Shown here: piece by piece, positions 12,590 to 23,916 of the stretch
Layout of the letters: the number at the start of each line of letters is the position of its first letter
Numbering within the stretch: the first letter of the stretch is position 1
Assembly (NCBI GenBank): GCA_028023455.1
Contig: JAQFVV010006274.1
Coordinates: forward strand, 1-64,000
Origin: Epiperipatus broadwayi
Taxonomy: Eukaryota > Onychophora > Udeonychophora > Euonychophora > Peripatidae
Reading direction: 5' to 3'
DNA length: 64,000 nt
Position numbers and translations under genes: made by a program
The notes under the pieces: generated by a model
Told to the model about the DNA's origin: nothing
Database searches by the model: none
The model's input: the letters and a program-made list of their open reading frames with translations, nothing else

Positions 12590-12960
12590 ACCCCTATTTA
12601 CTTTACTAACATAATCTCAGAATCTATATGGTTTGTGCTTTTCCCAAATAGGTCTGGGTGATTTTTTTTCTACCACTGCTTTTTTTCATTTCTTCCTGTT
12701 CTGAAAATGTTTGCAGGCTTTCATTTTTCTTCCTATTTTTTTTCAATGATGTAATCATTTTTTGTTTCATGATTCTCTGCCTAGGGTTGTGTCTGAACTT
12801 TCACACTCTCTAATGAGGTTTTTCTGGCATCTTTTTATGCCATAATTTTCACCCCCAATAACTACTACTTGGTTTGACAGAATCTTTTCAACTGCCTCTT
12901 TGAACCAAGTTTTATTTATCACATCACAAAACTATCCTTCTTTTTTTTTGTGTGTCTGCG
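12590..12960 (-). pseudogene. element D, pol C-terminal remnant
   Basis: Minus-strand translation gives INKTWFKEAVEKILSNQ, a VIGGENYG block and then a SPRPIWEKHKPYRF-like tail with stops. It matches the C-terminal domain of the related element (IQKTWIKGTIGQNIS, VVEGENGNKY, SPRLLRIKRKPERFKDYV). It follows directly on the protease remnant, so roughly the central 2.5 kb of pol is deleted. Non-functional. Confidence 0.75.
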
Positions 12961-13194
12961 GCCATCACTTGGCCTTGCCGGTCATAGGTTTTGCTCTTTC
13001 TACTGGTATGCTTGACAGCATTTGCATTGATGGTTATGTCTAACTTATGATACCAGTTCTGTGCTATTAATGGACTGATTTCACCATGTCTAATGGTAAT
13101 TTTTCACTCTTGTTTTTGTGCTTTGTAAGCACTATGGCATAGCCTAGCATTTTCAATTCATCTATGACTCTTATAGTTGTCTGTCTAATTGGTA

Positions 13195-13620
13195 TATCTG
13201 CATTTTCCATCAATATGTTTCCATAGCTTTTCTGAGATCAGTGAAATGCCAGACCTACTATCTATTTCCATCTCAATCTTTATTACAAATTTCTAACTGT
13301 AGGATATATTTATTTTCTAGCCTTACTCCCATATTATTGATGCTCATGATATCATCTGTTACAATTACATTAGATTTTATATTATGTTGCCACTGTTGGC
13401 TGGCTTTTGCCCTACACTCTTTTTTCAAATGCCCTTTTACGTTACACTTATGCCACCTTTCATCTAGAAATTTACACTGGCTTTGTATGTTTCCCTTTTA
13501 TCCACAGCAAAAACACATAATATTTTTGCTACTGTATTTATCCCCTTTTTTCTGATCAGTTTTCCACACAGCTATTTCCTCCTTTTCACTTTTATTTTTA
13601 AAACAGGCTGCTGTATTAAT
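13195..13620 (-). pseudogene. element D, zinc-knuckle and protease remnant
   Basis: Minus-strand frames contain EMEIDSRSGISLISEKLW, matching MEVDSGSGISLISEKIW of the intact relative; the catalytic DSG is changed to DSR. Upstream (13390-13520) are cysteine/histidine-rich pieces like KCNVKGHLKKEC, the CCHC knuckle. Several stops and frame changes. In the intact form this aspartic protease would cut the Gag-Pol precursor. Confidence 0.75.
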
Positions 13621-13689
13621 ATTAGCTTGTGGCTACACCCTTCTTGATAGCTGATTTAAAATTTAAATCTGTATCAGACAGCAGATTTT

Positions 13690-14120
13690 TCCTTGGGCTA
13701 TCATCAAGTAGACCCCATAATAGCTGATCTAACAATATCTCGGCAACATAATTTCCATATAAGCAATCTTTTGTTAATTATCTCAATGCCAAACCATACT
13801 CTTTTACAGATTCTCTCATATCTTGTCTTCTATTTCTTAGAGACAACCTGGCTATGTTTAGACTGATAGGAGCTAAAATGTTCACTTAATTTTTTAACTA
13901 TATCCTCATGCACTACCGAATCCTTTATGGGTAAGTCAAATACTTATTTATTATATTAATTACCCTTCTTCCTGATAAGCACATTAATGCTGCTATCTTT
14001 CTTTTCTTGTCCTAAATCTCATTGAACAAGAAAAAATTTTCAACCTGAGTAACGTAAAGAGGCCATTCTCCAGCATCACTAACATCAAATTCAGCTCTTA
14101 CAGACTGTCCTAACAACATT
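13690..14120 (-). pseudogene. element D, gag remnant
   Basis: It starts at an ATG near 14120 on the minus strand and reads GQSVRAEFDVSDAGEWPLY, then stops. Later pieces are LRNRRQDMRESVKEYGLALR and LLDQLLWGLLDD. The young element has the same order (EFNVENPGEWPLY, LRNRRQANSEKIKEYDIALR, LLDQLLWGMADE). Clearly dead, with in-frame stops and indels. Confidence 0.8.
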
Positions 14121-14233
14121 TTTTTTCACTTTATTTAATTATTGACCTAAACAAACCTACTTCTACTAATCTCTGTTATATGAAATTCTTACTTTAGACC
14201 AGGGTTTGAATATGACTGTGACTGCATCAAGTT

Positions 14234-15437
14234 TGTTGTGTAGTCAACTTTAATGCTGAATGCCAGCAATTAACAAAACTTATTGACTAAGAAAAACATT
14301 GTTAAATAAAGATTAAACAATATGTATTCACAAATATATACACATAGTTAACTGGTTTAATTCACTACTGGTTCTGGCATTGCTTAATTTACAAACATAA
14401 TCAGTTGAGTCCTTGACTTTAAGTTCTCAACCTTTAATGCTAATATAACCACGAACTAAACTGCAACTTCCATTCTACTAGTGGTGGACCTAAGAAAATA
14501 ACTAAAGTTTATACTCACAGTTCCTTCATGCCCAATCCTATTTCAGCCTTATCAGGCATATGCAAATAATATCCTATCCAGCTGTCTTTCACCCCCAGAG
14601 GCACAAACTCTGGGACACATCCTTCGATTCAGAAAAGTTTGTACACTTTTTCCTCAGTTTTTTTTAGGTTAATTCACAAGACAGCAGCCACAACAGCATT
14701 ACAATGATTAAAGAAAAGGCTGCTCAAAAAGACACTTGCTCTTTTCAGCACACACTATTTATACTTTTTTACCTCCAGCTTAATATCCATTAATATAATT
14801 ATTAACATTCTAATGGGTAATGGCAAAATCCATTAGACGAAACAAAAGGGTAGAAGTAATCTATTAGACTAATTATTTCAGTACGATAGCAGCAATCTAT
14901 TAGACTAATGTGTCTTTACAACAATTGTTATCTGGCATTTAATTAGCATACATTCACATTTCTTTCTCTTGCAGTTAGTGTTTTAAGTATTTATTCCTTT
15001 ATTTAATTTGTTAAAATTTAACTTAATGTTGAAATTTAAACAGTAACAGTTTTTTCTGTATTTAAAAAATTCATTAAGCGTATCTGGCATTATAATTCAC
15101 TACTTAGTTTATCTTTCAGCATTCTTTTGTGCATTTCTTTTAACCTGCATTCTCTCTCTGATTTAAGTTTATTTTATCAACAATGCAATCTTTCTTCATT
15201 GCTTTTAAACTAAAACTAATCTATCTAAAATAGAGTTTTCTTTATTTTCCATTGCTTTTAGAAAATTAAATATCTTTTTTACATCTATTTGCGATCTTTT
15301 TTATTGCTTATAAAACTTACTATCTCTATCTATTATTAAATTTCCATTCCTTTTTTTCTCTGGAATCCAAACTAGCTTTATGGCTTATATCCATACGGTT
15401 ACTAACACAATATATATATTTTTTACAAAATATAACA
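14234..15437 (-). repeat. element D, 5' LTR (1204 bp)
   Basis: Plus-strand ends are TGTTGTG and TATAACA. Compared with the 3' LTR it lacks the 1058-bp insert but has about 140 bp extra around 14595-14735. Next to its left end, on the minus strand, TTGATGCAGTC matches the primer site TTGGTGCAGTC of the relative at 23186. The LTRs are visibly diverged, so the insertion is old. Confidence 0.8.
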
Positions 15438-15442
15438 GTATT

Positions 15443-16550
15443 TTATTAATTTTCTTTTGTTCTGCCTGCTTTCTCTTTCATCTACAGCATTCCTAATTTT
15501 TATTTTTTGTTATATAAAAGTTTTCTCAAAAACGTTTATGCTTTGAAAACATAATTATAATATATATGGTTATTAAATTTTTTTGGTGATGGAAGATGGA
15601 ATAACTAAGCAACAGAATACTAAGATCCATTGCAACACTCAATCATTATAAATTACAGTTTGCTAATATTTAACAGCCTCTTAATATAAATTATTTTAAC
15701 ATTTAAATTTTAGAGTTGCATCATAACTTCAATAAATTGGTAAAATGATTATGTTATCTTGATCTTTAACCAATGGAAAAATTATCTTATTGAATACTGT
15801 CATAGACTGAATGAGATGTCAACTTATATATACATGGTAAGACAGCATTCAAATGTTTACAAAGTGAAGAAGAGCCTGCCATTAACTTGTGCACTACAAC
15901 ACATTGTTTAAGAAGGAATTTTCTACAAAAATAACAATGTGAGGGAATAAGACTTTTCTCAAAGTTAAAAAATGAAAGAAACCCACTTGCCACCCATTAC
16001 AATATTTAATTAATTTCATAACTTTTGACTTGTTTAAAATTAAATATGTTAATGCTTAGTCTTAACTTCAAAAACAATCAGCCAAAGATCTTAGAAAAAT
16101 GCAGATTGCTTGTATGACATGTTTTTCTATAGTAGTCTCTTTCAATGATTGTTTATGGAAGTAAATATGAATATTCATATTGTTAATTTAAAAATAATTG
16201 TTTTATAGAGGATACATGAATGAAAAAAATGTACAAGTAATTGTTTATATGATATATTTTATTTTTAAATTTAATTAAAGTATGCACATAGAGAGAATAA
16301 AGTTTATTGTTTCAAATTTGAAATGTAATTGTGTGATGTTCAAAAATAATAAAGCAGTCAATTTCTAGAGATTGAAAGGTTTTGAGAAGTGAAACCAGTA
16401 ATTTTAATTAATACTGACTTTTGATTCTATCTTGTTTTACATAATTGATAATTGTATAAAATCACTAAAACTTGACATAATGACTATTTCTATGTTTACA
16501 CAAGCTGTTAAAAGAGGATGTGATGTGATGCACTATGACTTCTTATACAG
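15443..16550 (+). other. intron sequence, no gene seen
   Basis: AT-rich DNA between element D and the LINE fragment. I see no coding or structured signal. Confidence 0.5.
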
Positions 16551-16554
16551 AGTC

Positions 16555-17225
16555 AGGAATCTTTCAGCAACTATGCCCAGAGAAACCCGTTCGTCACTTT
16601 AACTTCCCTTTCCATTTCCCACCCTATGTTTTTCCATATTCTTCTCTATCCTGCTCCATCCCATTTCCACAGCATAATTTTTGTCAACTTCATGGCCTTT
16701 ATATGTAAATCCACCTTATCTTTTCCCAAACCCAGCATAAAAACCAAAAACCTACTTTTTGTATAATCACTTTGTTTTATAATTATTTTTCCACAACTTC
16801 ATTATTTGTACTGTTTCTGCTTTCAGGCATTTACATTCAATTAACAGATGCCTAATATTTTCTATGCCTTCCTTACACAACTTACAGACTAAATCACCCA
16901 TATTTTTCCCATTTATGGGTATATTCTCTTGTTGCTAAAGATCCCATTCGAGCCTTAAACAGTAAACTACTTTTCTTGCTATTATTATAAATTAACTCAC
17001 ACCCAATATTCTGTTTACTTCTATATTTAAACTCTTTTTACTCTCCATACTAGTTATCCATCCCTCTAACTCCCTATTCTTTATTAATGCATCGATTCTT
17101 CTACCCCATTCCTTAACACTATAATACTCAACAATTCTCCTAACACCATCATCCCTCCTTTTGTATAAGTATACTGACATAAATTCTTTATCCAAATCTT
17201 CTGCATATCACATTATTTTTCTCAC
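16555..17225 (-). mobile_element. non-LTR (LINE) 3' fragment, minus strand
   Basis: Minus-strand reading gives an open 67-codon piece (16992-17195) containing EWGRRIDALIKNRELEGW. A downstream frame reads CKLCKEGIENIRHLLIEC, a Cx2C...Hx4C zinc-finger-like motif followed by K-rich sequence. That motif after the reverse transcriptase is typical of the C terminus of CR1/Jockey-like LINEs. Stops and frame changes show it is dead, and no reverse transcriptase core remains. It ends just before the palindromic repeat at 17248. Confidence 0.65.
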
Positions 17226-17247
17226 CCATCTTGTAGACTGCTGTAGC

Positions 17248-17432
17248 AAACTTTTCATATAATAGTGCCACCTAGTGCAAGACTTAGTAACAAATGGATG
17301 CAATAAAGTTTATACATAAATCTCTACCCAGTAGGCACTAGATAGGGATTTTATGCATAAAACTTCTTGCACCCATTGATTACTAAAGCTTGCACTGGTG
17401 GGGGCATTATTGTATGGAGAGTTTTCTACTGT
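17248..17432. repeat. family P, short palindromic copy
   Basis: The two arms (about 17248-17330 and 17331-17432) are inverted copies of each other, for example AATAGTGCC...TGCAAG against CTTGCA...GGCATTATTG. The central part found in larger copies is absent. Confidence 0.65.
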
Positions 17433-17855
17433 TGATGTATGTATTTTTTTTTCCATTATTTTTTGCATATCCCTGAGGATATGTATACTCCAAATTAGAA
17501 ATCAATATTCTACATAGTTAAACAGATTTTTGATTGTTTAATGCCATAGAATTTTATAGTTTCATTGTCAAATAGAAGACACTAATCATAATTTAATATA
17601 TGATCAGTTGCTTAAAATATTATTTAATGATTGAAATGGGATATTTTTTATGCTTTGTGTACTGGGAATCAGTTTTATCTTTTACTCTTGGATCTACCAT
17701 TCTACTATTGCATAGCATTAATCATAAATGGCACTAATTTTATTTAGAGTATAGCTATGACATAGTTATGCTACTATGATATAGCTGGTATCTATATCCT
17801 CAATAAAAAAGGCCAAATATCACATGATCACCATTCTTTATACTTACACAAGCTG

Positions 17856-18205
17856 TTTACACAGAGATTAAATTATCCATACAGTAGCACCACTCAGGCA
17901 AGCCAGAGTAATCAATGGATGCAATAAGGTTTGGGCATAAAATTTCCATCTAATGCCTATTCTTCCAATATCTTCAGACTAGTTTCTAGTTTGTGGCTTT
18001 TATCAATGAAGAACCTTGGATCTGAGGTGCAGCTCTCAGATCCAAGGCTCCTCATTGATAAAAACGCAAACTAAAAACTAGTCTGGGGATATTGGAAGAA
18101 TAGGCACTAGATGCTAATTTTATGCCCAAACCTTATTGCATCCATTGATTACTCTGGCTTGTGCTGAGTGGCAGTACTGTATTGAAAGTTTATCCTCTGT
18201 GTAAA
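17856..18205. repeat. family P, full palindromic copy (350 bp)
   Basis: Terminal inverted repeats are TTTACACAGAG (17856-17866) and CTCTGTGTAAA (18195-18205). Inside, every block of the left arm recurs reversed on the right: GCAAGCCAGAGTAATCAATG against CATTGATTACTCTGGCTTG, and GATCCAAGG on both sides of the centre near 18030. Non-coding. The structure suggests a foldback/MITE mobilised in trans; no transposase is present. Confidence 0.75.
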
Positions 18206-19267
18206 AAAAAATAATAATAATAATAATAAAGCATATAATAATTCTTATTAATTATTATTAAAAGGTTTTATTTAGTTAACACTTAAGGCTACATACAAAA
18301 ATGAAAATTCTTCAGAGATAATAAAACTAATAATTTTATTTATTATACTAATTTAGTGATAGCACAGTTATTATAAGAATGATACAAATATATAGCTAAG
18401 GCCCTGGATAGGAATTATTTTAATATGATTTTAACAAAAATTGTCAAAGGTATCTTGCTATAAAATTTTAGCTATATTCTTTAGTTGTCAATATGCTAGT
18501 AAAGTATTCATTCACATACACTTACTTATACATAATAAATGAGTCAACCTTGTGATCTTGTCATGCAAAGACCTGGATGCAACAGTGATCAGTATCTATA
18601 CAAAACTGACTCATTATTATATTTGATGTGTTATTCTTTTGCCATACAGATTTGCTAGTGCTTCATATTTTTTAAATCCAAAAATAATTGTGTTGTCAAT
18701 TTAAATTATGGAGACATTCTGGAGTTCTGGTGAAGGATTTTTATTATCATTGATGCCATTTGTCAAGGGTCATTTGAGGTAGCATATAGTTATGTAATTG
18801 CTGATAGTGATTAAACAGATTTTGATCTAACTCCACCAATTCTTCTATGATAACTGCTTTTTTTAAATGCTGTAACTATGTATATTTAATAATTTTTTTA
18901 TTCACCTGCATGAGTCAATAAACTGTAGACTTGTGATCATGCCTGTTACCAATATTATATGACTTAGTTTCAGTTTAGCATTAAGAACATCACACTAAAT
19001 GATTATAAAAATCCTGTTTTACCATTATCTTGCATCTGATATATTATTGGGCCAATTTTGATGATATATCTGTTCATTTATTGGCTCACATTTGTTTCAT
19101 TTGCATATCATTCTATTTCTTTCCTTTTTAATAGGGAATTGTTATACCAAGCACCATATGTGTGTGAATGTACTGAGTTTATAATTAAATTTTACATTTT
19201 TAATTAACCATATTACTTAAATTTTATTAATAGCTTATAAAGTTTATTTTTATTTATTTTTGAACAG

Positions 19268-19357
19268 ATTTCTGTTTTTCATGAAAGTTGGACAATATAT
19301 AGGAGGTATAAACGTTTCCGGGAGCTTCATATGTTCATGAAAAAAAAATACAAAGAG
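19268..19357 (+). CDS. KIF16B: KIF16B-like gene, PX domain core (30 aa)
   Basis: The exon runs from acceptor TGAACAG to donor GTAATC, 90 nt, phase 0. The product contains ESWTIYRRYKRFRELH, the family signature: the RRY.RFRELH motif supplies the arginine and tyrosine that contact the 3-phosphate of PtdIns3P in PX domains. It ends in a lysine-rich stretch (KKKYKE). In human KIF16B the equivalent is ETWTVFRRYSRFREMH. The 9.4-kb intron before it holds a defective Ty3/gypsy element, a LINE fragment and palindromic repeats. Confidence 0.93.
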
Positions 19358-19491
19358 GTAATCTTTATTTTGAATATATTTTGTTGCTGCAAGTTTTGTA
19401 TAAGGAATAAATTCATATAATGATTTTATATTTATTCATCTATTGGTGATATAGATTAAAATAAATTAATGTTTACAGATTTATATATATA

Positions 19492-20252
19492 TAAATAAAG
19501 TTGTTTTGGGGTTAAACCATGTGTTTTTTTGCTTACTTCCCAACATTTCGAAGATATGGCATCTGCCATTGTCAAGGTTACCTTTTCAAAGACAAACTGT
19601 TAGATCTCAAATAATAACGAGATTGAGTGTGCGGTAAAGAATGAGATTTGAGTGTGAAGTAGTTGAGTATTTAGCATATGTGAATTAACAAAATGTTGAT
19701 TTTCTTCAATTTCCACCATTAATTGTTTTCAAGTTTACATTAGAAGAAAGAGATAAAATAAATGTTTTCCATAAGGCTGGAATATGTTGTGCTTCACCGT
19801 CTCTATTTAAAGCAGTTGGTCTTTATAATATTTCAATTGACTCCCCTCATGGTTCTCAATTTATACTTTCTCAAATTAGCAAGTATTTTTGCATTATCTG
19901 AATCAGGTTTGTGACCAATTTCTATAGAAATGTTAAAAAGACCAACTGGTTTAAATAGAGCTGATGAAGTACAATGTAATCCAGCCTTATGGAAGCCACT
20001 TATTTTATCTCTTCTAATATAAACTTGAAAAGAATTAGTGGTGAGACTGAAGAAAATAAACATTTTGTTAATTCACATATTCTGAATGCTTGACTACCTC
20101 ATGCTCAATTTCATTGCTTTACCTCACTCTCAATCTTATTACTATTCGAGACCTAATGATTCTTCTTTGAACTTTGTGGATGCTATTTCATCAAAACATT
20201 GGGAAATAAGCAAAAATAACACATGGTTTAACCCAAAAACTACTTTATTTAC
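19492..20252. repeat. 760-bp foldback with Penelope-tail-like ends
   Basis: Left and right arms are inverted: AAATAAAGTTGTTTTGGGGT...AACCATGTG against CACATGGTTTAACCC...ACTTTATTT. Coding-like inverted words inside (FHKAG..C..S.LFK.VGL.NIS on both arms, opposite strands) show the arms come from one sequence. Near the left end the minus strand reads ATGGCAGATGCCAT, a perfect 5-bp hairpin, then ATCTTCGAAATGTTGGGAAG, the tail motif of Penelope-like elements. Probably two facing truncated copies. It begins 134 bases after the exon at 19268. Confidence 0.6.
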
Positions 20253-20292
20253 ATTGTATAACCACATTAAATATAATATATATATATATATA

Positions 20293-22063
20293 TTGAACCG
20301 GGTGGGAGAAAATCGCTATGATTATCTATATTTAGAAATCTCAATCTTAACTCCAGCTGTACTTTCACTATTGCAACAGACCGGCCCTTCAAGCAGAGGA
20401 GTATAATGCCACAGGTAGATGAGAACAACGGCACCTATAACCAGACTGAGACTATACAAAGTATAATCTTCGATCACATTTCCAGGCTATAGAACTCCTT
20501 GGCTGCTAAATTCAAATCCCTGCCATCCAAAGCACTTTTATTTGTTTTGAGATAAGACCTCGGGCACCAGCTAATCATAAGTTATATAATCAGCATGCCC
20601 AGATGACAGGTATACAATCTAATGTTTGATATATCCCAAGCTAGCTCATTTTCTTAATTGGGAGAAGGAGGAAAAACTTTAATACCCTTATAATTAACTG
20701 TAACAATCTATTGATGAAACAGTTATAAGAGAGAGAACTAATCAGGCAATAATTAAGCAAACAAATAATTTATTCACATATATTCATATTTAAACATAAC
20801 ACAATTCAAATATAAGCGCAAACCTTTAAAATACAATATGCTAACTTATAGAAGCAATATTAAAAATTTATATATACTCATAATTAAAGCACATTATAAT
20901 GAATTATTATATGCATACATATAGTCATGTGATATGATAAAATTTTAAGGAAGCGACATTTAAAGATTACTATGGCTGTAATATCAAAGTTCATTAAAGT
21001 CTTTCATTCAAACAAATGTTCAAATCTTTAGTTTGGGATAGTAAAGAATATATTTACCTAGGATTTTTGTGGATAACACATTGCTCTGTTCATGGACACA
21101 ATTCATTGTTGATCACCAAGCAGTTGGCCTTTCCTTTTCCCATCGATGGTTTGGCTTTTTGCTGATTTTCCACATTTCAATGAAGGAGAAAGATTTTTTA
21201 TAGTTTTCAGATCAAGAGGTGAACATGACTAGATGGAGAGTAACTGATGTTATGACGGACTGAGATTGAAAGCGAGTCACATACTTTGGTTGCTGTCTAT
21301 CCCTGCACACTGTTAATGCTGCTAGGTTTTTGCCTTCTTCTCTTATAATACAGTAATGCTAAGTGATAATGAAAATAGTAATATAATATAATAATGGAAT
21401 GAATTTCTCTGTCCTTTTATATGCTTCTCCCTTATTGTTTTTTAGTTATCATTCTACAATCTGATTTAATTAATTGATATTTCCTTATTTAATTTTCTGT
21501 TATGTTTTAATCTAAATTCTTGCTTAGATTAATCTAATATTTGATGAGATGTTCATAGTCCTTTCCTTTGTTTCTTTAATTAATGCAATGGAAGTTATTA
21601 TTTCTTTTCTTTATTAGCCAAACAATCTTTAAATGATTCGCAAATTTGACAATTTTCTTTTTTACATATTATATTTTAGTCCAATTTTCATTTTTACATT
21701 TGTTTTTTTTTTTAATTATTTAATTTATAAAAAGTGAGTTAATTTTTAACCTTTTACTCAGAATTAATTCCCCGTTCCCATTTGTTCTTTATTACTAAAC
21801 TGTCTTTTATTTTGTTTGATGCAACACTTTACTTTTGCAAGTTTGTATTTTAAACATTTTATATTTCACTTTTATTAAGACTTAATTATTTATTTTTAAA
21901 TTTAATTTGATCATTTAATAATAAATGATTCCTCTTGTAATGCAGAGTATGTGTGATCTCAAATCACATATTCGTTAGTGGTATATTATATATGTTTAAA
22001 TTCTGTAATCTAATAAATATACGGAGTAATTTAAACAATAAATATTATGGCCAATCTGTAACA
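20293..22063 (-). mobile_element. solo LTR B, minus orientation, about 1.77 kb
   Basis: It is homologous to the solo LTR at 3168-4905: both share CGATCACATTTCCAG, a TTTATTTGTTTTG word and the order of signals. Minus-strand TATAAAAGG (about 21411-21424) and AATAAATT (about 20768) have the spacing seen in the other copy. The right end is ...CTGTAACA. The left end runs into a (TA)n tract and is uncertain. No internal region is attached. Confidence 0.55.
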
Positions 22064-22437
22064 CTTGATTGTGGGTGGTAATTTAATATTGCTTGTCATC
22101 CTTTTAACAGTTTTTTCTAAATATTGTTTATTTTTTTACGTTATTAATATATTAGTGTGAACAGGCCTATTTCTTTAAAATTATAAATGAATTTGAGATA
22201 ATTATAAAATAGAGTGATACAAATAATTATATGTGTGAAATGACAAAATAGGATATTGTTGTTAACATAGATTTCTCAATGTTATGTCGCATCTATCTTG
22301 GAATTTTGGATAAATAAATGGGAAAATTTTTTAAACAGGCTTGGGATTTTTTTATCATAATTTAGATTAGTGAATAATGTTATTTAGATTATGTTTAATT
22401 ATTCTGATCATAATTTATATTTGTGAGTTGTGCTATA

Positions 22438-23183
22438 TATAGTATTTGGAATAATAATAATAATAATAATAGTGTACTCCAGAAGTAAAAATAAAAAGGC
22501 AGATTTTAAAAATACAAGTAATAAACATTATGGGGGTTTTGATTAAAATACGGAAATAAGATAGATTGTTTTATATGATAACATTCATTAATTAAAATGT
22601 AAATCAAACATTCACTAATTAAAATCTAAAACAAGGATTTACTAATTGAAGTAAAGTAACGATTTCTTATTAAAAACGAAAGTACAATTAATTAATTAAA
22701 AGGACTGATAAGGATCAAGCGAAAGCAGAACAAAGGAGAAAAAGAAAGCGAAGCCGGGTAATTTTAAAACACAGAATATTTCCAGCTTGCTGTGTGACCG
22801 GAGTGGGAATCTTTATATAGAGAAAGGGATATATGAACAATGGAGGTACAACCCAGAACTAGCGGAGTCTGAAGGTTCCAAGATCCGTATAGGTAATTAC
22901 AGATCTTCTTGATCTTATTATTATTTTTGTATGCCTAAAATGGCTAATTTTAGAATACGGAATAATTAAAATATTAATAGACTTTAAGAAGAGGTTTTGG
23001 CAAACTGGCCATCTTAGAATAGAACTGTTAGTGGGGAAATCGGACACACGATTATGTATATAATTTCTTATATGTGTTATGAACTCAAAATTGTTATAAA
23101 CTAAAATATAAATAAATTGCTGTATTCTATTTGTAGTAAAATTCTCTTTATTTATTTAATTTGTTACATGTGAATACAAAGCA
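22438..23183 (+). repeat. element E, 5' LTR (746 bp)
   Basis: It begins TATAGTATTTGG and ends AATACAAAGCA. A (AAT)n run lies near the start. Likely promoter: TTTATATAGAG near 22812. Likely polyadenylation hexamer: AATAAA at 23111-23116. The 5' end lacks the usual TG, and the 3' LTR has the same change. Confidence 0.93.
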
Positions 23184-23186
23184 AAT

Positions 23187-23204
23187 TGGTGCAGTCGGTT
23201 GAAC
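23187..23204 (+). other. element E, primer binding site
   Basis: TGGTGCAGTCGGTTGAAC starts three bases after the LTR. The first part, TGG-T-GCAGTCGG, pairs with a tRNA whose acceptor stem ends CCGACTGC, the end of eukaryotic tRNA-Ser as I recall it; the discriminator base and T-stem match less well. The same core (TTGATGCAGTC) sits beside the 5' LTR of element D. Confidence 0.6.
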
Positions 23205-23222
23205 GAACTTGTAGATAAGAAA

Positions 23223-23916
23223 ATGTCGATTGGACAGAGGTCAATATCTGAATTTAATGTAGAAAATCCAGGGGAATGGCCATTATATAGAATTCAGTTG
23301 CAGAATTTTTTTAAGTTGAACGAAATTACGGACAATAGTAGAAAAGTGGCAGCTTTATTATGTTTGTCAGGGACGAGATTAATAGGAATAGTAAATAAGT
23401 TATTTGAGGGACCTATTTCAGACTCAGTCGAATATGAAGAAATAGTACAGAAAATAACAGATTATTTCAACCCACAACCGTCTAAATTCATAGCAAGATT
23501 GGCATTGCGTAACAGAAGGCAAGCAAACAGTGAAAAAATAAAAGAGTATGACATAGCATTAAGGCAGTTGATAAAAGACTGTCAATATGTAAATTATGGT
23601 GACCAAGCTTTATTAGATCAGTTGCTTTGGGGAATGGCAGATGAAAGGTTAAGACAACCTATTAACAGAATCAGATTTGACTTATGAATTGGCGATCAAA
23701 AAGGGTTATGCTTTTGAAGCAGTTTTAGAACAGGCTGCAGCATTTAGAAATAAGACCAAAGTAGAAAATAGAGCGACTATATATAAAACGGAAAATAGTT
23801 TTACGCGTACAACCCTGAAGGCAGACAGAGAAAAAAATGATGTATGGAAATGTTATTGTTGTGGAAAAACGGCATGTAGCCAAGTACTGTCAATGGTGGA
23901 AGGAAAATTGTTATAA
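23223..23916 (+). pseudogene. gag: element E, gag (capsid and first zinc knuckle), frameshifted
   Basis: The first ATG after the primer site is 23223. The capsid-like part runs to a stop at 23685-23687. Reading then continues in the +1 frame (LTESDLTYELAIKKGYAFEA, about 23661 on) to WKCYCCGK near 23870, where a second +1 shift is needed to finish the CCHC knuckle. The second shift falls in a five-A run. Gag would build the particle and bind the RNA. Both changes interrupt conserved sequence, so I read them as mutations or base errors rather than programmed frameshifting. Confidence 0.8.

Larger units (their letters stand above)
10405..15437 (-). mobile_element. Ty3/gypsy element D, internally deleted, minus strand
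   Basis: This is a complete but defective LTR retrotransposon flanked by a 5-bp duplication GTATT (10400-10404 and 15438-15442). LTRs read TGTTATA...ACACAACA on the minus strand. Between them lie decayed gag, zinc-knuckle and protease remnants, then a jump to the pol C terminus; reverse transcriptase, RNase H and the integrase core are missing. The proteins and primer site match the young element at 22438-27870, so the two are relatives. It sits antisense in a KIF16B-like intron. Confidence 0.85.

Noticed and set aside
13241-13555. 104-codon plus frame rich in F, L and S
   Set aside because: It is antisense to the gag/protease remnant of element D.
22859-23047. 62-codon minus frame, identical at 27546-27734
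   Set aside because: The two are the same place in the two LTRs of element E. Identity reflects LTR duplication, not a conserved gene.
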